27,259 nt of DNA, from NCBI GenBank assembly GCA_041301185.1, contig JBFYSV010000317.1, positions 1 to 27,259 of the forward strand, given 5' to 3'. The notes below the pieces were generated by a model. That model did no database searches, had not been told where the DNA came from, and saw nothing but the letters and a program-made list of their open reading frames with translations. The stretch is from JAQBDA01 sp041301185 (GTDB taxonomy: Bacteria; Chloroflexota; Anaerolineae; Anaerolineales; UBA4823). Shown piece by piece: positions 15,158 to 22,490 of the stretch; position 1 is the stretch's first letter; every line of letters starts with the position of its first letter. The translations under genes were made by a program, and so were the position numbers.

Positions 15158-15495
15158 TTTAGACTCCTATATTTTGTTGAAAACAGAATAAATTTAGAAC
15201 TTACGCAGTTGGTGGGGTTATGGGGGAGTTTGGGCGGGCTTCGCGAGCCCAAACTCCCCCAATTTCCCCTGAAGTGCGTAACTCCTACAAATTATTGAGT
15301 AGGATGCCAACGTAATTGCTCGGGATCTGGCGGACAGCAGTCAGAACCGGAACCACCGATAGGATTATCGGTAAAACGATAATTCGGATTTATTTTATCC
15401 TATAATCGAGATTTTTATTGATCAGTTTGGGTTTACTCTGGTTGAAAACATTGATCCGGGCAGCTTGAATGGATCTGGCAACCAAAAATTTGGTA
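15158..15495. other. Intergenic region with two inverted repeats, no gene seen
   Basis: A 338-base gap between two minus-strand genes. It holds the promoter and leader of the secreted protein pair, the long hairpin element at 15200-15283, and a second small hairpin ACCGATA/TATCGGT at 15355-15372 (4-base loop). The rest, about 15380-15460, is AT-rich. I find no convincing coding sequence. Confidence 0.5.
15200..15283. repeat. MITE-like hairpin element with imperfect terminal repeats
   Basis: GGGGGAGTTTGGGC (15222-15235) pairs perfectly with GCCCAAACTCCCCC (15247-15260) around an 11-base loop. Outside it, TTACGCA (15201-15207) pairs with TGCGTAA (15275-15281), with partial pairing between. The whole 80-base unit is one long imperfect inverted repeat, as expected for a small non-autonomous mobile element. 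It lies 40-125 bases before the secreted-protein start at 15157, so it may also affect that gene's leader. Confidence 0.65.
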
Positions 15496-16821
15496 TCACA
15501 CCAGCAAAGCCAGGAAGCGCTCGATGTCATACGCCGCAGCCTGCGCGGCAGGCGCCACCCGTCGCGAAACGCCGAAGTAGTGATCGAAAGCGTGAACGGT
15601 CTGCGGATATTCCACATACAACGAAATTGCACCCGCATCACACAAGTTCTCGTGCAAACGCTTGCCGTGTGAAGCGTCAATGACAAAATCCTCACTCCCG
15701 GAAAACTGTAACGTCGGCGGGCATCCCGGACCGGCATGCTGGATGGGCGAGCACTGGCGGTAGCGCTCGGGTACCTCCTTCAACGTCCCCCCCAGCAGGT
15801 AGACCAGCAGCAGCGCCCCTCCCGGCAGGTTGGCGTGGCGGTAAGCTGGGAAGATGCGCTTGCGGGTCAACCAGCGCTCCAGGGCGGTACGGTCGTGCAG
15901 CCTCGGTCGCAGCTCGTCCCGGATTTGGGTGCTGGTCTCGGGCTGGTTGGGGTTTGCCAGCCCGTACTCGTGAAAAAAGGCCTCCAGGTCGGTAACCCCG
16001 TATAGCGAGATCACCCCGCAAACCGAGGTGTCTTCCCTCATCGCTTGTGCTTGAAACGCAGGCTGATTGGGGGTATAGGCTGCCAGCAACGCCAGGTGCC
16101 CGCCACCGGAAGCCCCCATCAATACAATCTTTGCGGGGTCTATATGCAACTCAGCACTGCAGCGCTTCAACCAGCCAATCGCCTGTTTGACACCCGCCAT
16201 CATGTCAAACAGGTCCGCTTGGGGTGCCAGCGGGTAAGCCAGGTCTAAGATCACGTATCCCTGCCCTGCCAGGCGCTGGAAGAGAGGCTGCACCAGGAAG
16301 CCCTTATCAACAGCCTGCCATAAGGTGCCGTGCAGGTAGAGCACTGCCAGTCCGGTTTGAGGAACGTCCAGAGGCGGCTCGTAGAGATCAGCCAGTAATG
16401 GCTCACCAACGCTGCTCTCCCCAAGGAACAAATCCTGCCTGACCGGCACAATCGCCGGAGGTGGCTGAACGAGCCGGTAGCGCTTGTCTCCCAATCTGAG
16501 GCGCAGGTCAGCCGGGATGCGCTGCTCCCAATCCGGGCCAAATGCATCCTCAAATGGCGCCCGCTGTCCGATCACAGACCGCACCTGGCGCGCTCCCAGC
16601 AAGGCCCCCAGCAAACCAGGCCAAACGGCAGACGGCTCTCCCCTGGCCAACCCCAGGACAGTCCCCAGCCCGCCGGCGATCGCCAGGAAGGGCGCCCAGG
16701 CCCCCGCCCACAGCTTGGGCAGCCACAGCATCCCGCCCAGCAACCCGGAGGGGGATTTGATGGCTAACAAGATCCCGCACAGCGCTGATAGATAACTCAG
16801 GAATTGCGCCGCTCTTCGCAT
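15496..16821 (-). CDS. Membrane-anchored alpha/beta hydrolase (esterase/lipase type)
   Basis: A 441-residue predicted carboxylesterase. The N-terminal 80 or so residues hold hydrophobic helices that should anchor it in the membrane. The rest is an alpha/beta hydrolase with an oxyanion HGT (in YLHGTLWQ), the nucleophile elbow GASGGGH, an acid in SGSEDFVID and a His in TVHAFDHYFG, the arrangement of the BD-FAE/hormone-sensitive-lipase-like group. The substrate is unknown. I start at the ATG at 16821, with GGGGAGG 7 bases upstream; an in-frame ATG at 16857 adds 12 residues but its spacing is poor. It is the last gene of a run with a CPBP protease and a nuclease-like lipoprotein. Confidence 0.82.
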   Translation of the reverse strand: MRRAAQFLSYLSALCGILLAIKSPSGLLGGMLWLPKLWAGAWAPFLAIAGGLGTVLGLARGEPSAVWPGLLGALLGARQVRSVIGQRAPFEDAFGPDWEQRIPADLRLRLGDKRYRLVQPPPAIVPVRQDLFLGESSVGEPLLADLYEPPLDVPQTGLAVLYLHGTLWQAVDKGFLVQPLFQRLAGQGYVILDLAYPLAPQADLFDMMAGVKQAIGWLKRCSAELHIDPAKIVLMGASGGGHLALLAAYTPNQPAFQAQAMREDTSVCGVISLYGVTDLEAFFHEYGLANPNQPETSTQIRDELRPRLHDRTALERWLTRKRIFPAYRHANLPGGALLLVYLLGGTLKEVPERYRQCSPIQHAGPGCPPTLQFSGSEDFVIDASHGKRLHENLCDAGAISLYVEYPQTVHAFDHYFGVSRRVAPAAQAAAYDIERFLALLV

Positions 16822-16863
16822 CGACAGGCCTCCCCAGAATGACCCTTGTACCGGCATACCCCT

Positions 16864-17772
16864 CTATCCGCCTCCTGGGACGATCGAGCCGATCGCCATG
16901 AAGGAAAAAATCCACACGTCCTGCCAGAAATGGATGAACCAGGCCCAGAACAGGCCGCGCGTTTCCTGCATCGATTTCGCCAGAAACCAGCCCAGAAATC
17001 CCGCCAGCAGGACGCCGATGATGCCGTACGGCACGCCGTAGTAATGACCGATGCCGAAATACGCCGCCACCATATACAGCGCCTGGCGCGGCCCTACCGG
17101 GCTCTCGAGCACGGAGAGGAATGAAGCCTTGTAGGTGACCTCCTCGTTGAAAGCGTTGAGAGCCGCCGCCAGCAGCACCGCTGGCAGGAAGGGCAGCACC
17201 AGGATAACGATGTCCGGCGACGGGCACCCGGCGAGGATCAGGAAGGCCAGCGTGCCCAGGCTGATCAAGACTGTCATCAGAGCGCCAAACTTGTTCCAGC
17301 GCTCGCCCTGCTTGACGCCCATCCAGCGCACCGGTTCCACAGGCGCGGCGATGTCGCCGCGTGCCAGGTAGAAATCCGCCGGCTTTTTCCTCATCAGCAG
17401 CAAAGTGCCGATCATCAGCAGGGTGACGATCAGATTGAGCGACATCTCCGCCAGTATGTACACGCCAAAAGAGGGGTTTTGCAGCCGGTCGCGAAAGAAA
17501 GGCAGCTTGTCGATGCGAGTAAAAACCAGCCACTGGCTGGTAACCAGCACCACGAACAGGATGAGGAAAGGGCGCAATCCGCGCAGCGGTTGCCAGACCA
17601 GGCTCGCCAGCAGCGCGATGAAGATCACGCTGAGCGACATGACCGCCTGCATGTCCATGGAGATGGTCTGGCCGAAAACTTCTTGCAGGATAACCTTGGG
17701 TAGCGTCGAGGTAAGCAGCACAACGATCCAGGCAATCAAGAGGGGCGTTTTTGCGGGTTGAGGTGTGTTCAT
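16864..17772 (-). CDS. CPBP-family intramembrane glutamic protease
   Basis: A 302-residue membrane protein with about eight hydrophobic helices. The C-terminal third holds the CPBP (CAAX protease/bacteriocin immunity) motifs: NEEVTYK with Glu210 and Glu211, FGIGH with His243, and HFWQD with His281. These residues make the glutamic protease site. The usual first motif is EExxxR; here the last position is Lys215, a conservative change. Known relatives cleave prenylated proteins or signal and immunity peptides; the substrate here is unknown. AAAGG lies 7 bases before the ATG. The gene starts 25 bases after the nuclease-like lipoprotein and ends 42 bases before the hydrolase start chosen here, so the three are probably cotranscribed. 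Confidence 0.85.
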   Translation of the reverse strand: MNTPQPAKTPLLIAWIVVLLTSTLPKVILQEVFGQTISMDMQAVMSLSVIFIALLASLVWQPLRGLRPFLILFVVLVTSQWLVFTRIDKLPFFRDRLQNPSFGVYILAEMSLNLIVTLLMIGTLLLMRKKPADFYLARGDIAAPVEPVRWMGVKQGERWNKFGALMTVLISLGTLAFLILAGCPSPDIVILVLPFLPAVLLAAALNAFNEEVTYKASFLSVLESPVGPRQALYMVAAYFGIGHYYGVPYGIIGVLLAGFLGWFLAKSMQETRGLFWAWFIHFWQDVWIFSFMAIGSIVPGGG

Positions 17773-17797
17773 TGTTGTGCCTTTCTTCGTCAGTAAA

Positions 17798-18832
17798 TTA
17801 GTCCTTATAACAATACTGGTGGACGATCACCCCCTGGCTATCCAGCAGGGTGGCGCAATCCCCGCCGTTGTTCCAGATGGCGGTCTCGTCCCTGCACCAG
17901 TACAGGTCGTCAGGGGTGCCGTTGCCGCATCCGCTATGGATGCGCACGCTCGCCCCACCTGCCAGGCTGAAAGCGGAGAAGGTATAGCGCCAGCCGTACT
18001 CATCGTGGAGCCACCAAGCCTCCATTTCAACTGGCGCAGCGCCCTGGTTGGTCAGGCAGATATATTCTTCGTTTTTGTTGGCATTGTCATCGCCTGGGGC
18101 GTTGAACTGCGAGCACCCCGGGTCGATGACAACCAGCGCTACCAGCTCGGATGATCTACTGGATGGTTGCTCGGCGGTTGGGCTGATAGATGCCTCGCGG
18201 ATGGCAGGCGTATCACTGGCGAGAGGCAGCGCCCAGACACCCAGCCCGGCCTGGCTGGCTTCTTGCTGCACGCTCTCCAGGTAATCCTGGTAGCGGGTAT
18301 CCGGCGGGTAAGCTGCCGCCCGGGCGTAGCCTGCCCGCACCAACTCGGCGTTGATGAACGTCCCATCCAGCAAGTAGACGTAGCGCAGCAGGCGGTCGTA
18401 GCGGTCGGTCTCGGAAACATCCTTCTCCAGCAACACTTTCTTGCCTTCCACCAGTTGGCGGTTGGCTTGGGTTGCTTCGCTTGAGAAGGGCTGCCCGTCT
18501 TCTGGAGAGTCAATGCCGATATAGCGCAGGCGGAGCGTCTCGCCAGCCAGAAGCACCTCAACCGTATCCCCGTCCAGGACGCGCACCACCAGGGCAGTCT
18601 CGTGACCTGCCAGGGGCGTCTCACTGGACACCGGCAATTCGGTTGGGGAGATTTCTGTTATTGTGGGGGTGGGCTGGGGTGAAGGGCTGCTGGTACCGGT
18701 CGCTTCAGGCAGGGGCGCGGCATAGGTAGCCAAGGGTGCGGCTGCTGATTGCCAGCCCTGGTTGCAGGCTGCAAGCAAGGATATCCAGATTACGGCAATG
18801 CTTGCCCAAGAGTGGATCGCTTTGTTGGCCAT
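17798..18832 (-). CDS. Thermonuclease-like lipoprotein with a C-terminal lamin-tail-like domain
   Basis: A 344-residue exported nuclease. The signal ends in the lipobox LLAAC, so Cys23 should carry the lipid anchor. A Ser/Thr/Pro linker (about 30-75) leads to a staphylococcal-nuclease domain (about 78-205) with the residues that match the known calcium and catalytic site: Asp87 and Asp89 (LDGDT), Arg103, Asp108 and Glu111 (RYIGIDSPE), and Arg147 (DRYDRLLRY). A second domain (about 228-344) with EYICLTNQGAAPVEM, WWLHDEYG and a Cys-rich end resembles the lamin-tail domain that often accompanies exported nucleases. It should cut extracellular DNA or RNA, for nutrients or defence. No ribosome site is clear before the ATG. 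It is the first gene of a three-gene minus-strand run. Confidence 0.88.
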   Translation of the reverse strand: MANKAIHSWASIAVIWISLLAACNQGWQSAAAPLATYAAPLPEATGTSSPSPQPTPTITEISPTELPVSSETPLAGHETALVVRVLDGDTVEVLLAGETLRLRYIGIDSPEDGQPFSSEATQANRQLVEGKKVLLEKDVSETDRYDRLLRYVYLLDGTFINAELVRAGYARAAAYPPDTRYQDYLESVQQEASQAGLGVWALPLASDTPAIREASISPTAEQPSSRSSELVALVVIDPGCSQFNAPGDDNANKNEEYICLTNQGAAPVEMEAWWLHDEYGWRYTFSAFSLAGGASVRIHSGCGNGTPDDLYWCRDETAIWNNGGDCATLLDSQGVIVHQYCYKD

Positions 18833-19031
18833 CTGCCCGGATTTCCGGAGGGTATGCGCTTCATGATGGTTTCTATCGCCGGTACCGCACCTCTATTATG
18901 ACATAAAAATCAATAGAAAACCCTGCCAACCCGCAGGTGCTGCCGCGATCCCGGATGTGACACCTGAATTCCTCAAATACCCGCCAGAAAACTGCCTGAT
19001 TGCAGCCCAAGATAGGGTAAAATTCCAGCTT

Positions 19032-19658
19032 GTGAGCAGGTCACCTGGATTGTGGTTTATTTTATTTTTGGCTGCCACCCTGGCTGCGGCGGCCTTCGCG
19101 CCGCTGGAGAAAACCCTGGGAATGAACGCCCGCCTGGTGTATTTTCACGGGGCGTGGGTCTGGGCAGCCCTGATTGCATTTGCCGCCGCTGCATTGGTAG
19201 GGTTGGCAGGGTTAGTCTCCCGCCGGGCCGCGCTGCACCACTGGTCGCTGGCTCTGGGACGGACTGCGATCGTCTTCTGGCTGGCGTTCCTGCCCATGTC
19301 GCTGCTGGTGATGCAGGCCAACTGGAACGGCTTGTTCCTGGACGAGCCGCGCTTCCGGGTGCCGCTCAACTTCGCCATTGTGGGGGTGCTGCTGCAAGTA
19401 GGCGTGTCGTTCTTCCCTCCCGTCTGGGCATCTCTGGCGAACCTGGTGTTTGGTGTGGCATTGCTGGCTGGCCTGCGTAGCGCCGACACCGTACTGCACC
19501 CCGAATCGCCGATTTTTGGTTCGGGAGCCACTGGAATCCAGCTCTACTTCGCCGGGCTGGTGCTGCTCCTGGCACTGGCTGCCTGGCAGATGGCACGCCT
19601 GTGGCGCAATTGGGAGCTGCAAAAACCTGCAAAACAAAAGGTAGCAAATGCTGGCTAG
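19032..19658 (+). CDS. CcmC-like membrane protein, first of a tandem pair
   Basis: A membrane protein of about 208 residues with five or six helices. Three features recall CcmC, which presents heme for cytochrome c maturation: EKTLGMNARLVYFHGAWVW, close to the CcmC segment RIFYFHVPxAW with its heme-ligand His (His39 here); NWNGLFLDEPRFR, which takes the place of the Trp-rich WGxxWxWDxRLT loop; and TVLHPESPI with His156, like the second heme-ligand LHQPxS. The match is my reading of motifs, not a search. The start is uncertain: the GTG at 19032 matches the length of the paralogue and lies 8 bases after TAAAAT; a GTG at 18957 would add 25 residues. Its stop overlaps the start of the next gene by 11 bases. 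Confidence 0.7.
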   Translation: MSRSPGLWFILFLAATLAAAAFAPLEKTLGMNARLVYFHGAWVWAALIAFAAAALVGLAGLVSRRAALHHWSLALGRTAIVFWLAFLPMSLLVMQANWNGLFLDEPRFRVPLNFAIVGVLLQVGVSFFPPVWASLANLVFGVALLAGLRSADTVLHPESPIFGSGATGIQLYFAGLVLLLALAAWQMARLWRNWELQKPAKQKVANAG

Positions 19659-20262
19659 GATTTTGCGATCTCCGCTCACCTGGTTCGGGATTCTGCTGGT
19701 GGCGGCTGCTGGTTTCACCCTGCTGGGACCCGCCGAGAAATCCCTGGGGGCCAATGTGCGCGTGGTCTACCTGCACGGCGCCTGGGTGTGGGCGGCGCTG
19801 GCATGCTTCCTGGCGGCGGCAGTCCTTGGAGCCATTGGCCTCATCTTGCGAGGAGAAAGCCTGCATCGCTGGTCGCGGGCGCTGGGCCGCAGCGGGCTGT
19901 TTTTCTGGATCACTTATCTGCCGATCTCGATGTGGGCAATGCAGACCAACTGGAACGGCCTGTTCCTGGCGGAGCCGCGCTGGCGGCTGGCGATTGTTTT
20001 CGCAGTGGGCGGGCTGCTCCTTCAAACCGGCGTGGCGCTATTAGAAGATCCGGCCTGGGCCTCGGCTGCCAATATTGCCTATTTCATTACCCTGATCCTG
20101 GCTTTAACCAATACTCCCAATGTAATGCACCCGCCGGCGCCCATCCTAAACTCGGACGCCTGGCGCATCCAGCTCTTCTTCAGCGGTCTGCTATTGCTGA
20201 CCTTACTGGCTGCCGCCCAATTTGCCCGCTGGCTGTTCCAGCTCGAGCGGGCAGGTAAGTAA
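19648..20262 (+). CDS. CcmC-like membrane protein, second of a tandem pair
   Basis: A 204-residue paralogue of the preceding gene, similar along its whole length. Shared landmarks are EKSLGANVRVVYLHGAWVW (His43), HRWSRALGR, MQTNWNGLFLAEPRWR (Trp102) and VMHPPAPI (His161). The Asp in the first copy's loop (LDEPR) is Ala here (LAEPR), so the copies have diverged at a possible functional residue while both His are kept. AAGGT lies 6 bases before the ATG, and the 11-base overlap with the first copy points to coupled translation and a heteromeric complex. Known Ccm systems use one CcmC with CcmB, CcmE and CcmF; none of those is in this window. Heme handling is therefore a hypothesis; a plain membrane protein of unknown role is the alternative. 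Confidence 0.75.
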   Translation: MLARILRSPLTWFGILLVAAAGFTLLGPAEKSLGANVRVVYLHGAWVWAALACFLAAAVLGAIGLILRGESLHRWSRALGRSGLFFWITYLPISMWAMQTNWNGLFLAEPRWRLAIVFAVGGLLLQTGVALLEDPAWASAANIAYFITLILALTNTPNVMHPPAPILNSDAWRIQLFFSGLLLLTLLAAAQFARWLFQLERAGK

Positions 20263-20276
20263 CTCTTCGTGATTCA

Positions 20277-21455
20277 TTGAAAGCCTCACTCCGCTTCCAG
20301 ATACCGGTCTTCACCCTGATCCGCGTCGGGCTGAACACCATGCACCGCATGGTCTACCCTTTCCTGGCAGTGTTCGGGCGCGGCCTGGGGGTGGACCTGC
20401 CCGCCATGGGCCTGGCAGTGACCCTGCGCTCGCTGGGCGGGGTGGTGGGGCCTTTCCTGGCGGTGGTGGCAGACAGCCGCGGGCGCAAGACCGGCATGCT
20501 GCTCGGGCTGGTTTTCTTCACCATTGGCACGGGTATGGTTATTTTCTGGCCCACCTACCCGGTGTTTATCCTGACCCTGCTGCTGACCATGCTGGGAAAA
20601 TACGTCTTTGACCCTTCTATGCAGGCTTACCTGGGCGACCGCGTGCCCTATGAGCGCCGCGGGCGGGCGATGGCGATCACCGAATACGGCTGGTCCCTGA
20701 GCTTCTTCTTGGGTGTTCCCGTAATGGGCTTCCTGATTACCAGGTGGGGATGGCTGGCTCCATTCCCGCTACTGTTCATCCTGGGGGCGGTATCTCTACT
20801 GGCGATCGCCTGGATGCTACCGCGCGATCCGAACCCCGATCCAGTGCAGGCGAGGTTCTGGCGCAACCTGCGGGCCGTGCTGACCTATCCCCCGGCTCTG
20901 CTCGGGCTTTCGGTAGGCCTGTTTATCAGCACTGCCAACGAGATCATCAACCTGGTATTTGGGGTGTGGTTGGAAGACTCCTTTGGTCTTAAAATCGCAG
21001 CCCTGGGTGCTGCGGCGGCGGTGATCGGGATATCCGAGCTGGCAGGCGAGACGTTCTCGGTGGGTTTCACCGACCGCCTGGGAAAGCCAAACTCGGTGGC
21101 GGTGGGGTTGCTGCTGAACTGCCTGGCAGCCCTGGCGCTGCCCCTGCTGGGAAGGTCGCTGCCCGGGGCGCTGGTGGGATTGTTCTTGTTCTATATTAGC
21201 TTCGAGTTCACCATCGTCAGCGCCATCCCGATGATGACTGAGATCATGCCCGCGGCGCGGGCAACTTTGCTGGCAACCAGTATCGCCGGGCACTCCCTGG
21301 GGCGCGCCATGGGGGCATTGCTGGCGACCCCGCTCTACAGCCTGGGGCTGGCTTCTGGCGAGCTGCCCGGACTGCTGTTGAGCAGCCTGGCAGCCATCTT
21401 CTTCAATCTGATCGCCCTGGTGGCGGTGCTGTTGTTGAGGAAGAAGATTGGTTAA
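20277..21455 (+). CDS. Major facilitator superfamily transporter
   Basis: A 392-residue transporter with about twelve membrane helices. The MFS motif A between helices 2 and 3 is present (VADSRGRKTG, Asp66 to Lys71), and YLGDRVPYERRGRAM is the matching helix 4-5 motif. The substrate cannot be inferred; the pattern is like drug or sugar efflux members. I keep the TTG at 20277 because the first helix begins at about residue 8 (PVFTLIRVGL); the next start, ATG at 20340, would delete most of that helix. No good ribosome site precedes the TTG, but it lies 14 bases after the CcmC-like pair and may be reached by coupling. Whether it acts with that pair is unknown. Confidence 0.85.
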   Translation: MKASLRFQIPVFTLIRVGLNTMHRMVYPFLAVFGRGLGVDLPAMGLAVTLRSLGGVVGPFLAVVADSRGRKTGMLLGLVFFTIGTGMVIFWPTYPVFILTLLLTMLGKYVFDPSMQAYLGDRVPYERRGRAMAITEYGWSLSFFLGVPVMGFLITRWGWLAPFPLLFILGAVSLLAIAWMLPRDPNPDPVQARFWRNLRAVLTYPPALLGLSVGLFISTANEIINLVFGVWLEDSFGLKIAALGAAAAVIGISELAGETFSVGFTDRLGKPNSVAVGLLLNCLAALALPLLGRSLPGALVGLFLFYISFEFTIVSAIPMMTEIMPAARATLLATSIAGHSLGRAMGALLATPLYSLGLASGELPGLLLSSLAAIFFNLIALVAVLLLRKKIG

Positions 21456-21537
21456 ATAAGCAGGGTGGGTTTCACGGCACTCAGTCCTCCCTCAGTTCTT
21501 TTATCGAATGCACTGATTTTACCTTCCTCTTTCGCTT

Positions 21538-21543
21538 TATAAT
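21538..21543 (+). promoter_or_regulatory. -10 box adjacent to the sulfotransferase start
   Basis: A perfect TATAAT ends 7 bases before the ATG at 21551, in a 95-base gap without any Shine-Dalgarno sequence. A normal start site would fall on or next to the ATG, giving a leaderless message. A weak -35 (CTGATT region) lies near 21514-21520. Confidence 0.45.
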
Positions 21544-21550
21544 TAACCCC

Positions 21551-22294
21551 ATGATCATCCTCTCCGTCGGCATGCCGCGCGCCGGCTCCGGCTGGTACTA
21601 TAACCTGACCCACGACCTGGTCACCGCCAGCGGCGGGCAGGATGCCCGCCAGATCCGCCGCAGTTACCACCTGGGGCGGGTGCTGACCGAGGTTAACTGC
21701 AATATCGGCGCTCTCACCACCCCGCGTCTGCTGGCAGTCCTGCCGCCCTCCCTGCTGGGCAACACCTTTGCCATCAAAGCCCACGCCGGGCCGACCCCCT
21801 TCGCACTGCAGCTTATCCGCCGCGGTATGCTGCGCACCGCTTATATCTACCGCGACCCGCGCGATGCACTGCTGTCCGCCTTCGATAACGGGCAGCGCGC
21901 CTTGAAAAAAGGCCGCACCAACGCCTTCTCGCACCTGACCGATTTCGACAAAGCCGTCGATTTCATGCTCGAATACCTGCATATCTGGGAGGCCTGGAGC
22001 GCCTGCGACCTGGCTCTGCACTCCCGCTACGAAGACCTGCTCACCGACTACGATCGCGAGGCCGCTCGCCTGGTAGCTTTCCTGGGACTGGACGGCAGTG
22101 CCCATGCCCTGCGCGCCGTGCTGGACAAGTACCGCCCCGAACAGGTCCGGGCTGAGAAAAAGCAAGCGACCCAGAAAGGCATCCACTTCAACAAGGGCAA
22201 GATCGGGCGCTTTCGCCAGCGGCTCAGCCCCGCAGAGCAGGCTGTCCTGGCAGACAAATTCGGGCCGTACCTGACCCGCATGGGCTATGAGTAG
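21551..22294 (+). CDS. Sulfotransferase family protein
   Basis: Likely moves a sulfuryl group from PAPS to an acceptor, such as a sugar, lipid or small molecule. The 247-residue cytosolic protein starts almost at the PAPS 5'-phosphosulfate loop (VGMPRAGSGWYYNL, residues 6-19). The 3'-phosphate motif is YIYRDPRDALLSAF, and the last conserved element is HFNKGKIGRFRQRLSP, similar to the RKGxxGDWK region of Sulfotransfer_1 members. Length fits the small bacterial type. The substrate cannot be predicted. The stop TAG at 22292-22294 is formed on the first base of a 65-base inverted-repeat element, so the C-terminus may have been set by insertion of that element. Confidence 0.83.
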   Translation: MIILSVGMPRAGSGWYYNLTHDLVTASGGQDARQIRRSYHLGRVLTEVNCNIGALTTPRLLAVLPPSLLGNTFAIKAHAGPTPFALQLIRRGMLRTAYIYRDPRDALLSAFDNGQRALKKGRTNAFSHLTDFDKAVDFMLEYLHIWEAWSACDLALHSRYEDLLTDYDREAARLVAFLGLDGSAHALRAVLDKYRPEQVRAEKKQATQKGIHFNKGKIGRFRQRLSPAEQAVLADKFGPYLTRMGYE

Positions 22295-22358
22295 GGGCGA
22301 AGCATTTGCTCAACGATCTCCTATGTCCCTAAACAATTTTTTGCAAATGCTTCGCCCC
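22294..22358. repeat. GGGGCGAAGC inverted-repeat element after the sulfotransferase
   Basis: GGGGCGAAGCATTTGC (22294-22309) is the exact reverse complement of GCAAATGCTTCGCCCC (22343-22358), with a 33-base loop. Including the preceding GTA, it looks like a family of dispersed GTAGGGGCG repeats I recall from Chloroflexota and cyanobacteria; that recollection is unverified. It may also act as a transcription-end hairpin, though no T-tract follows. Confidence 0.6.
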
Positions 22359-22364
22359 AACATC

Positions 22365-22393
22365 TTGTCAAATAACAATTTTTCCATGATAAT
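22365..22393 (+). promoter_or_regulatory. Sigma70-type promoter for the pantothenate cluster
   Basis: TTGTCA (22365-22370) and GATAAT (22388-22393) are separated by exactly 17 bases. Transcription should start near 22400, about 90 bases before the panB ATG. It lies immediately after the inverted repeat at 22294-22358. Confidence 0.7.
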
Positions 22394-22399
22394 CTACCA

Positions 22400-22490
22400 C
22401 AGCCCGGATCAGCACCGACCGGGACATACGATCCTGATCTAACAGTCCACTCCCCTGATAGCGGACTCTACCTTACCCAAGGAGGGTACC
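22400..22490 (+). promoter_or_regulatory. Structured leader of the panB transcript
   Basis: This 90-base untranslated leader has several short pairings. CCCGG (22403-22407) with CCGGG (22419-22423) competes with GATCAG (22407-22412) and CTGATC (22434-22439). AGTCC (22444-22448) pairs with GGACT (22463-22467). ACCC (22475-22478) can pair with GGGT (22484-22487) over the ribosome site AAGGAGGG. It matches no riboswitch class I can name. Confidence 0.35.

Noticed and set aside
13219..15283. Composite mobile element bounded by the two inverted-repeat elements
   Set aside because: The repeats at 13219-13313 and 15200-15283 have different sequences and each is self-contained; there is no transposase between them.
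16550..17533. 327-codon minus-strand open frame across the hydrolase/CPBP junction
   Set aside because: It is in another frame of two well-supported genes on the same strand, lacks membrane or catalytic motifs and is rich in Arg/Gly/Pro as shadow frames are.
19212..20025. Minus-strand open frames opposite the CcmC-like pair
   Set aside because: Low-complexity Gln/Arg/Pro translations, overlapping each other, opposite two paralogues whose conserved motifs show the plus strand is coding.
21452..22186. 244-codon minus-strand open frame opposite the sulfotransferase
   Set aside because: The plus strand carries the PAPS-binding motifs; the minus frame shows no recognisable family or ribosome site.
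22400..22490. Known riboswitch (TPP, FMN, SAM, cobalamin) upstream of panB
   Set aside because: None of the conserved core sequences of those classes is present, and the leader is too short for most of them.
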